From Rhizobacter sp. (GTDB lineage Bacteria; Pseudomonadota; Gammaproteobacteria; Burkholderiales; Burkholderiaceae_C): a stretch of DNA of 5,661 nt. Below the pieces are notes generated by a model. It was not told the origin of the DNA. It did no database searches and saw only the letters and a program-made list of their open reading frames with translations. The translations under genes and the position numbers were made by a program. The first letter of the stretch is position 1; every line of letters starts with the position of its first letter. Shown one piece after another: positions 1 to 5,325 of this stretch. The stretch covers positions 1-5,661 of the forward strand of contig JANXVK010000422.1 of the NCBI GenBank assembly GCA_025351675.1, in the 5' to 3' direction.

Positions 1-27
1 GTCAATTACGCATCGCATCCGGCCTTC

Positions 28-1143
28 ATGACAAAACCCATCACATCGGCATCGCCCGCAGTCATCGGCGCCGCCGTTGTCGCAGCGCCAAAATTGTCGG
101 GCAGCGGACCGTTGCTGGCGGTGCTGGGGTCGATGACCTTCGCCGGCAAGGCGATCATCGTCAAACTCGGCTTTCGCTACGGCGCCGATGCGGTCACGCT
201 GCTGATGTTGCGGATGCTATTTGCGCTGCCGATGTTCCTGATCATGGCGTGGTGGGCCGGTCGCGGGCGCCCGCCCCTCACCCGGCACGACTGGCTGGGC
301 GTGCTGGGCCTCGGCTTTTGCGGCTTCTACCTCGCCAGCGCGCTGGGCATGGTCGCGTTGGCCGCAGGCAGGGCGCGACGCCAGAGGCGCCGCTGGAGCG
401 ACGCCGCATTCGGCGCCTTGACCGCCGCCTTCCCGAACAGCGGGTTCATGGGCGTGCCGCTGTTGATCGCGCTGTTCGGGCCGGCCGCGGCGGCGCCGGC
501 CATCGTGGCCTTGGCGCTCGACATGGTGGTGACCAGTTCGCTGTGCATCGCCCTGTCGCAACTCGGGGCGCAGGCCGCCCTCGGGCTCCGCGGCGTCGGC
601 AACCCCGCTCGCGCGGCTGCAAGGCGCGCACTGCGCGGCATGGTGGCCAATCCGTTGCCCTGGTCGATCGCCCTCGGCACTCTGGCGTCGGCGGCCACGC
701 TGCTGCCGCCGGCCCCGCTGATGCGAGCGGTCGACATGCTGGCCGACGCCGCCTCGCCGGTCGCGTTGTTCGCGCTCGGCGCGATGCTGGCGCGCGGCCA
801 GATCGCGTCGCCCGTGGCGGGCGGTGCGCGGCCCGGCGTTCTCGACCTCGTGACCCTCAAGCTGTTGCTGCACCCGCTGCTGGTGCTGGCGGCGGGTCGC
901 GTCGCGATCGCGGCGGGCCTGCCGCTGGACCCTTTCGCCGCCACGATCCTGGTGCTCGTGGCCGCGTTGCCGAGCGCCAGCAATGTGCCGATTCTGGCCG
1001 AGCGCTTCGGCGCCGACGCGGCGCGCCTGACGCGCGTCGTGCTCATCAGCACGATCTGCGCGTTCGGCAGTTTTACGGCGGCAGTGGGATGGCTCGACGC
1101 GCCGTCACCGGTGGCATTTCGCAGCCCCTTGCCCACACGCTGA
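28..1143 (+). CDS. Chimeric permease: EamA/DMT-like N-terminus joined to AEC (auxin efflux carrier/MdcF-like) C-terminus
   Basis: The 371-residue product is a polytopic inner-membrane protein. Residues ~28-104 read like the first three helices of an EamA (drug/metabolite transporter) permease: a hydrophobic helix with the FAGKAIIVKLGFRYG stretch, a second at ~55-77, then a DWLGVLGLGFCGFY helix. From ~105 onward the protein is AEC-like: FGALTAAFPNSGFMGVPLL at 128-146, ALDMVVTSSLCIALS at 163-177, NPLPWSIALG at 208-217, ASPVALFALGAMLAR at 242-256, and ALPSASNVPILAERFGADA near 313-331. AEC carriers export or import organic anions such as malonate; EamA proteins move metabolites. The AEC part lacks roughly its first 70 residues (TM1-2 and part of TM3), and the EamA part lacks its last seven or so helices. 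The frame is open to the window edge with no clear Shine-Dalgarno before ATG 28, so the start is the first ATG by default. Whether this hybrid folds or transports anything is unknown. The domain reading is from recognised family motifs; the fusion is an inference. Confidence 0.75.
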   Translation: MTKPITSASPAVIGAAVVAAPKLSGSGPLLAVLGSMTFAGKAIIVKLGFRYGADAVTLLMLRMLFALPMFLIMAWWAGRGRPPLTRHDWLGVLGLGFCGFYLASALGMVALAAGRARRQRRRWSDAAFGALTAAFPNSGFMGVPLLIALFGPAAAAPAIVALALDMVVTSSLCIALSQLGAQAALGLRGVGNPARAAARRALRGMVANPLPWSIALGTLASAATLLPPAPLMRAVDMLADAASPVALFALGAMLARGQIASPVAGGARPGVLDLVTLKLLLHPLLVLAAGRVAIAAGLPLDPFAATILVLVAALPSASNVPILAERFGADAARLTRVVLISTICAFGSFTAAVGWLDAPSPVAFRSPLPTR

Positions 1144-1189
1144 CACGAGCCTGCGCGCAGCGGCGCCACCAGACCGCGCTCGCAATTGT

Positions 1190-1240
1190 TGAATTCAGAG
1201 CTCCGGGATTTCCCGAACAGTAGAACTCTGAATTCAGAGT
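1190..1240. promoter_or_regulatory. Paired operator-like element: 11-bp direct repeat, the second copy inside a perfect 16-bp palindrome
   Basis: TGAATTCAGAG occurs at 1190-1200 and again at 1229-1239, with starts 39 bp apart. The second copy sits in ACTCTGAATTCAGAGT at 1225-1240, a perfect 16-bp palindrome. Between them lies a smaller inverted repeat, CGGGA-TT-TCCCG, at 1204-1215. A perfect palindrome with a second half-matching copy about four helical turns away, in the AT-rich strip upstream of a catabolic-type gene set, is the usual arrangement for a dimeric repressor such as a TetR, MarR, GntR or IclR protein. No regulator gene lies in the window, so the family cannot be named. The repeats are seen directly; the operator role is inferred. 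Confidence 0.55.
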
Positions 1241-1255
1241 ACATTGATTTTAAAT
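1228..1255 (+). promoter_or_regulatory. Weak sigma70-type promoter candidate overlapping the palindrome
   Basis: CTGAAT at 1228-1233 (three of six consensus -35 bases) is followed after 16 bp by TTAAAT at 1250-1255 (four of six -10 bases). The -35 would lie within the palindrome, so a bound repressor would block RNA polymerase. An alternative is TTGATT at 1244-1249 with TTGTAT at 1267-1272, spacing 17. Either would drive the hydrolase-SDR-GST-SnoaL-GST set with a leader of more than 200 bases. Both matches are poor, so this is only the best candidate in the AT-rich strip. Confidence 0.25.
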
Positions 1256-1488
1256 CCTCGAGACTGTTGTATGCGTGGTTCCGACATTTCCCTGGTTTCG
1301 CGCGAGCGGTCAACTTGGGCGCGGCCGATGTGCCCGGCCGCTGCGTCATCCGCGTGGCCGGCCCACCCCGTTCGAGCAAAGCGGCCAACAGCATGTCGTG
1401 GTGCAGGCCTGCAGGGGCGCCGATGCACGGCGAACTCGGATGGCGCATCTGCAGACGGCGTGATGCCAGCGCTGGCGGTTTGCAAGCG

Positions 1489-2444
1489 ATGATGGGCGAC
1501 ATCGAGTCGCGTCGAGCGGATGCAGGCCGCATCCGCCTTCACTACCTGCGCAGCAGCCCGCCCGGCCGCGGCGGCCCGGAGCTGCCGCTCTTGCTGCTTC
1601 ATGGCTGGCCCGAATGGTCGCACGCGTGGCGGCCCGTGATGACGCGGCTGGCCGGCCGCTTCGACATGGTGGCCCCCGATTTCCGCGGCTTCGGCCGTTC
1701 GCAGAAGACGTCGTTGGAGCCGGCCGAAGACGCCACGCCGGCGATCCTGGCCGCTGACGTGGGGCGCTTGCCGACCGGCTGGGCATCGCGCGCTTCGGGA
1801 TCGTGTCGCACGACGTGGGTTCGATGGTGGCGCAGGCGATCGCCCGGCAGAACCCAGGCCGCGTGGCCGGTCTGTACTTCTTCAATTGCGTGTATGCGGG
1901 CATCGGCGCGCGCTTCGCCTTGCCCTCGCACTTGGGCGAAATCTGGTACCAGCAGTTCCACCAGAAGCCCTGGGCTGCTGCGCTGGTCGGCTCGTCGCGC
2001 AAGGCCTGTCGCATCTACCTGCAGGCGTTTCTCTCGCACTGGTCACACCGCAAGGAAGCGTTCGACGGTGAGCTCGAGGCCTGGGTCGACAACTTCATGC
2101 GCCCCGGCAACCTGCAAGGCGGCTTCAACTGGTACCGCAGCGTGCACGCCGCGCGAATGGCCATGATCGAAGGCCGCGCCGAGCCGCTGCCGCCGATCGG
2201 CATCCGTACGCGCGTTCTGTGGGGCGCGCACGACCCGGTGCTCAAGGCCGCGTGGGCCGATCGCCTACACGAGCACTTCAGCGACTTGCAGCTCGACCTC
2301 GCGCCCGACGCTGGCCATTTCGTCCACATGGAGTGCCCGGAGCTGGCCGCGCAGGACATCGCGCGCTTCTTTGGCGACGGTGATCGCTGCGGCCTCGAAC
2401 GCTTGCAGTCGAGCCGTCCTTCGCTGACTGATTCGCCCGCATGA
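1489..2444 (+). pseudogene. Frameshifted alpha/beta hydrolase (epoxide hydrolase/dehalogenase-like, Asp nucleophile)
   Basis: The two pieces together give a full-length alpha/beta-hydrolase of about 317 residues. The first piece (from ATG 1489 or 1492) has a strand leading to HGWPEW (residues 38-43, oxyanion region) and DFRGFGRSQK. The second, one frame over, has VSHDVGSM with the nucleophile Asp at 1812-1814, GAHDPV with the acid Asp at 2232-2234, and AGHFVHMECPE with the catalytic His at 2316-2318. Asp rather than Ser at the nucleophile elbow is typical of epoxide hydrolases and of haloalkane/fluoroacetate dehalogenases, which form an ester intermediate. The span is 956 nt, not a multiple of three. 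The reading frame changes between about 1759 and 1771, where GTGGGGCGCTTGCCGAC seems one base short of an ADV-L-ALADRLGIARFG-like helix. All catalytic residues survive, so the break is recent or a sequencing error. The start is placed at the MMGD pair; its ribosome site is weak. A 105-bp gap follows before the dehydrogenase gene. The exact substrate is not determinable. Confidence 0.8.
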
Positions 2445-2537
2445 CGACCGCGCGCCAGCAACACAATCCTGCGCCCGAAAGACGAGCCTGCCGCACTCGC
2501 CTGAGGGGTGCTTCATGTTACCGCAGCGCCCACAAAC

Positions 2538-2544
2538 GAAGGAA
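2538..2544 (+). promoter_or_regulatory. Ribosome binding site fixing the SDR start
   Basis: GAAGGAA lies five bases before ATG 2550. The same frame is open back to a GTG at 2508, but that earlier start would add 14 residues that do not belong to the SDR fold, which begins just before the first beta strand. The spacing and the family length both favour ATG 2550. Confidence 0.75.
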
Positions 2545-2549
2545 CCCAC

Positions 2550-3308
2550 ATGCCCACCCATGATTTGCTCGCCGGCCGCACCATCATCGTGACCGGCGCC
2601 GCCACCGGCATCGGCCAGGCGTTCGCTATCGGCGCCGCAGCCCAAGGCGCCAACGTCGTGGTCGCCGACATGCATGCCGCCGACGAAACCTTGGCAACGA
2701 TCGAGGCCGTCGGCGGCAAGGCGCTGGCCGTGCGCGTGGACGTGGCCGACGACGCGTCGGTTCAAGCGATGTCCGCCGCGGCGCTGCAGCACTTCGGCCG
2801 CATCGACGGGCTGGTGAACAACGCGGCCTACTTCCGCGAAGTCAAGCTCACGCCCTTCGAGGAGCTGGACCCGGCGCAGTGGGACCGCATCTTCGCCGTC
2901 AACGTGAAGGGCGCGTGGCAGTGCTGCAAGGCAGTGATGCCGGCCATGCGCGAGCAGAAGTCGGGGGCGATCGTCAACATCGCCTCGGTCGTCGCGCTGG
3001 CCGGGCAGCCCGGCTACCTGCATTACGTGGCCTCCAAGGGCGCCGTGCTCGCCATGACCAAGGGTCTGGCCAAGGAATGCGGCCCGCACGGCGTTCGCGT
3101 CAACGTCATCGCCCCGGGCTTCGTGATCACCGACGCGACGAAGAACCGCCCGGTCGAGTGGCAACAGAGCTTTCTGAAGGCGCGCGCAATCTCGCGCGAG
3201 CAGCGGCCCGACGACCTCGTGGGCACCGCGCTCTACCTGTTGTCGGACCTGTCGGGGTTCGTTTCAGGCCAGACCATCGTCGTGGACGGTGGCCACATCA
3301 TGTATTGA
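2550..3308 (+). CDS. SDR family NAD(P)-dependent oxidoreductase (classical short-chain dehydrogenase)
   Basis: This is a complete 252-residue classical short-chain dehydrogenase/reductase, a cytosolic Rossmann-fold enzyme that interconverts alcohols and ketones. Visible landmarks are the TGAATGIG cofactor loop at residues 15-22, Asp40 at the end of beta-2 (which usually favours NAD over NADP), DV at 64-65, NNAA at 90-93, catalytic Asn118, Ser146, Tyr159 and Lys163 (YVASK), and the C-terminal GFVSGQTIVVDGG strand that closes these proteins. Every residue of the Asn-Ser-Tyr-Lys tetrad is present, so the enzyme should be active. The stop is 15 bp before the next gene, a GST, so the two are very likely translated from one message. 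A nearby epoxide-hydrolase-like gene and two GSTs make an alcohol or glutathione-adduct intermediate a reasonable substrate guess, but specificity in this family cannot be read from sequence. Confidence 0.93.
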   Translation: MPTHDLLAGRTIIVTGAATGIGQAFAIGAAAQGANVVVADMHAADETLATIEAVGGKALAVRVDVADDASVQAMSAAALQHFGRIDGLVNNAAYFREVKLTPFEELDPAQWDRIFAVNVKGAWQCCKAVMPAMREQKSGAIVNIASVVALAGQPGYLHYVASKGAVLAMTKGLAKECGPHGVRVNVIAPGFVITDATKNRPVEWQQSFLKARAISREQRPDDLVGTALYLLSDLSGFVSGQTIVVDGGHIMY

Positions 3309-3323
3309 CGGAGACAAAGACCC

Positions 3324-4247
3324 ATGAGCGACATCATCCTGCATCACTATCCCTTCTCCAGCTTCTCTGAGAAGGTGCGCACCGCGCTCGGCGTCAAGGG
3401 CCTCGCGTGGCGCTCGGTCGAGATCGCCGGCCTGCCGCCGCGCCCGCTGCTCAGCCCCCTCACCGGTGGCTACCGCCGCGCGCCGGTCTTGCAGGTGGGC
3501 GCGGACATCTACTGCGACACCAACGCCATCCTCCCGGCCCTCGATCGCCTGCACCCGCGCGTGACGCTCTACCCGGCCGGCAGCGAAGGCGTGGCGCAAG
3601 GCCTGGGCTTTGCATGGGAACGCCAGATGTGGGTCCCGACGATCGGGGTGCTGGTGCACTACATCGGCGAGCACATCCCGCCCGACTTCATCAAGGACCG
3701 CAAGGAGGGCTACCTGATGATCGACATCTCGAGGGAGGCAATGGCGCCGCAGTTCGAGCAGCACGTGCAGTTCGTGCGTGCCCAGCTCGGCTGGCTCAAG
3801 GAGGCGCTGAAGGCACGGCCATACCTGTTCGGCACCGCCCTCAGTGCGGCCGACCTGGCCTGCTGGCAGACGCTTTGGCTGCTGCGCAACAACTGCCCGC
3901 CGGAGGTGGATGCACTGCTGGGGCTGGCGCCGCTCTTGCCCTGGTACGAGCGCATCAAAGCCATCGGCCACGGCACGCCGACGGCGATGACGGCCGAGCA
4001 GGCCTTCGAGGCCGCGCGAGCCGCGCAACCCGCGCCCGTGACGCACTTGTCGCCCGATGGCGACCCCGGCGGTCTGAAGGCCGGCTGCCCGGTGACCGTG
4101 ACACCCGATGACAACGCGCGCGTGCCGGTCAGCGGCACGCTGGTGGCCGCCGGCGAGCAGCAGATCGTCATCCACCGCAAGGATGCCCTGGCCGGCGACC
4201 TGCACCTCCACTTCCCCCGCGTCGGCTTCGACGTGCAGGCCACTTGA
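3324..4247 (+). CDS. Glutathione S-transferase family protein with extra C-terminal beta-rich segment
   Basis: The 307-residue product has an N-terminal thioredoxin-like GST domain (~4-80) with YPFSSFSEKVR at 9-19, Pro54 in the RAPVLQ turn (the cis-Pro that contacts glutathione) and DTNAIL at 65-70, where Asp-Thr takes the place of the usual Glu/Asp-Ser that holds the gamma-glutamyl end. A helical GST C-terminal domain follows (~90-235), including the LFGTALSAADLACWQTLW stretch that carries the N-capping-box-like S-x-x-D. Typical bacterial GSTs stop near 200-230 residues; this one continues with ~68 residues (about 240-307) that look like short beta strands: GCPVTVTPDD, VSGTLVAAG, QQIVIHR, LHLHFPRVGF. 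A GGAG-containing site at 3309-3313 precedes ATG 3324. It lies 15 bp after the SDR and 18 bp before the SnoaL-like gene. GST membership is clear. The reaction (conjugation, ether cleavage, dehalogenation or isomerisation) is unknown. Confidence 0.88.
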   Translation: MSDIILHHYPFSSFSEKVRTALGVKGLAWRSVEIAGLPPRPLLSPLTGGYRRAPVLQVGADIYCDTNAILPALDRLHPRVTLYPAGSEGVAQGLGFAWERQMWVPTIGVLVHYIGEHIPPDFIKDRKEGYLMIDISREAMAPQFEQHVQFVRAQLGWLKEALKARPYLFGTALSAADLACWQTLWLLRNNCPPEVDALLGLAPLLPWYERIKAIGHGTPTAMTAEQAFEAARAAQPAPVTHLSPDGDPGGLKAGCPVTVTPDDNARVPVSGTLVAAGEQQIVIHRKDALAGDLHLHFPRVGFDVQAT

Positions 4248-4265
4248 TCCCCGAGGAGACCCACG

Positions 4266-4685
4266 ATGACCGTCCAGGAAGCCAACAAGCAGATCTGCCG
4301 CGACTACTTCAAGGCCTTCCTCGCGCGCGACACCGCTTGGATGGCCGAGCACATCGCGCCCGACTTCTTGCGCCACGACCCCGGTCTGCCGTTCGAGGTG
4401 AGGGGTCCGCAAGGTGTCACGCAGCTGCACGACGCGCTGCTGCCCGCCTTTCCCGACATGGAGCTGCCGCTGCAGGACTTCGTCGCCGAGGGCGAGAAGG
4501 TGCTGGTGCGTCTGCGCGTGAAGGGCACGCACACCGGAGCGTTCGGTGACTTGGCAGCCACCGGGCGCAAGATCGACATCGGCGTGTTGGACCTGTTCCA
4601 GATCCGCGACGGCGTGCTGGTGGAGCACTGGGCGCTGCTTGATAACCTGGGCATGCTGAAGCAGCTCGGTGCCATTCCCGATTGA
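4266..4685 (+). CDS. SnoaL-like / NTF2-fold ester cyclase family protein
   Basis: This is a complete 139-residue protein with the small alpha+beta cone of the NTF2/SnoaL superfamily, preceded by a strong GAGGAG ribosome site at 4253-4258, seven bases from ATG. The order is typical: N-terminal helices with YFKAFLARD at 14-22, DFLRHDP at 33-39, a G-x-x-G turn followed by the AFPDMEL strand, VAEGEKVLVRLRVKGTHTG, an ATGRKIDIGVLDLFQIRDG hairpin, and EHWALLDNLGMLKQLG at 120-135. Members of this family bind small hydrophobic molecules and include polyketide cyclases, ketosteroid-isomerase-like enzymes and many uncharacterised catabolic proteins; His/Asp pairs such as His37-Asp38 and Glu120-His121/Asp126 line the pocket. 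Position between two GST genes, 18 bp from the first and 17 bp from the second, ties it to the same pathway. The fold call is firm; the reaction is not known. Confidence 0.88.
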   Translation: MTVQEANKQICRDYFKAFLARDTAWMAEHIAPDFLRHDPGLPFEVRGPQGVTQLHDALLPAFPDMELPLQDFVAEGEKVLVRLRVKGTHTGAFGDLAATGRKIDIGVLDLFQIRDGVLVEHWALLDNLGMLKQLGAIPD

Positions 4686-4702
4686 ATCCGCTGACAACCG
4701 CG

Positions 4703-5325
4703 ATGCAACTGCTGGCCAACACCACCTCGCCGTTCGTTCGCATCGCGCGCACGGCGATGATCGAGAAGGGGTTCGACATCGAGCCCACACTCGTTGACCC
4801 TTGGGCCGACGAGGTGCGGCTGCGTGCGGCCAACTCCGCCACGCGCGTGCCCACGCTGATGCTGGATGACGGCGCGCCGCTGGTCGAATGCCTGCTTATC
4901 GTGCAGTGGCTCGAACTCATGCGGCCGGCGCCCGATTGGCCCAGCCTGACGGGGAAAGGTGGCGACGCGGAAGCGTCCCGTCGCGCACCGGCATTGCCAT
5001 TGGCGCCATCGAAGCGTCCACCATCACCATCATCACGCGCAAGGTGACGGTGCCCGTGCCGTTCGACGAGACGCCGATCGGCCTGCGCCGCCGCCGCTCC
5101 ATGGTCGATGGTCGATGGTCGATGGTCGAAGGCATGCTGCGGCTGGAAGCGCAGGCGACTGCGATCGCCGGTAGTGGAATGCCCACGCTGGACGGGATCG
5201 CCGCCGTCACGCTTTACGACCACCAGCAGTTGCGCTTCGGCGACAAGGCCTGGCTGCCGGACAAGCCGCGCTTCAAGGCATTGGCTGACGCCTGGAACGC
5301 GCGAGCTTCGTTCGCGCGCACCTAG
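4703..5325 (+). pseudogene. Second glutathione S-transferase, frameshifted, with an internal tandem expansion
   Basis: Joined across one frame change, this gives a ~207-residue GST. The N-terminal thioredoxin-like domain reads MQLLANTTSPFVRIAR (Ser9 in the catalytic-type position), then ATRVPTLMLDDG with the cis-Pro and LVECLLIVQWLE, in the frame of ATG 4703. The helical C-terminal domain, from SRTGIAIGAIEAST at 4981, is in another frame and includes GLRRRRSMV, EGMLRLEAQA and a final KPRFKALADAWNARASF. The span of 623 nt is one short of a multiple of three, and the switch falls at 4976-4981. A 28-bp tandem repeat at 5101-5128 adds seven residues in frame. ATG 4703 is preferred over TTG 4682, which overlaps the SnoaL stop, because family proteins begin right before the first beta strand; no strong ribosome site is seen, consistent with translational coupling. 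Apart from the shift and the insertion, both domains look well conserved, so the break is recent or a sequence error. Confidence 0.78.
5101..5128 (+). repeat. Tandem repeat, 7-bp unit ATGGTCG x 4, within the second GST
   Basis: Four perfect head-to-tail copies of ATGGTCG run without interruption. One copy would encode the expected SMVEGM of the GST helix; the three extra copies add 21 bp, seven codons, and so keep the frame (SMV-DGRWSMV-EGM). Gain or loss of a single unit would shift the frame, so the tract is prone to slipped-strand switching. It lies downstream of a frameshift that already breaks the gene. Confidence 0.9.

Larger units (their letters stand above)
1144..1488. other. Intergenic region with no confident gene; operator/promoter and possible decayed gene remnant
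   Basis: This 345-bp stretch separates the chimeric permease from the hydrolase. Its first third is AT-richer than the rest of the window and holds the repeat pair and promoter candidate listed separately. From about 1275 to 1410 the forward frames show scattered pieces resembling a Bug/TctC-type periplasmic solute-binding protein: VPTFP near 1278 in one frame, GAADVPGR at 1318-1341 in a second frame, and EQSGQQHVVVQ at 1374-1406 back in the first. No single frame runs through, and no start or ribosome site goes with them. A forward frame open from TTG 1186 into the hydrolase is not taken as coding, because the hydrolase family begins near 1489 and the upstream translation resembles nothing known. 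Confidence 0.5.

Noticed and set aside
1186..1488. N-terminal extension of the hydrolase from TTG 1186
   Set aside because: The frame is open, but the extra 101 residues run through the operator-like palindrome and resemble no hydrolase N-terminus; the family starts close to 1489.
327..1532. 401-residue open frame on the minus strand under the chimeric permease and intergenic region
   Set aside because: Low-complexity Ala/Arg/Ser-rich translation crossing the palindrome region, with no recognisable motif; a shadow of GC-rich coding DNA.
2508..2549. Earlier GTG start for the SDR
   Set aside because: It adds 14 residues ahead of the usual SDR start, while ATG 2550 has a well-placed GAAGGAA site.
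3264..4790. 508-residue open frame on the minus strand opposite the GST and SnoaL-like genes
   Set aside because: The + strand genes have clear domains and ribosome sites. The minus translation is rich in Arg, His, Gln and Ala with no family likeness, as expected for the antisense of GC-rich codons.
5021..5036. Run of CAC/CAT codons that would read as six histidines, suggesting a vector His tag
   Set aside because: The histidines appear only in a frame that is not the GST frame; in the GST frame the same bases read as Thr and Ile within the helical domain. No vector sequence surrounds it.
5298..5318. CGCGCGA...TCGCGCG hairpin at the end of the second GST, as a terminator
   Set aside because: It lies within the coding end, has only seven pairs of alternating CG, and is not followed by a T-run.
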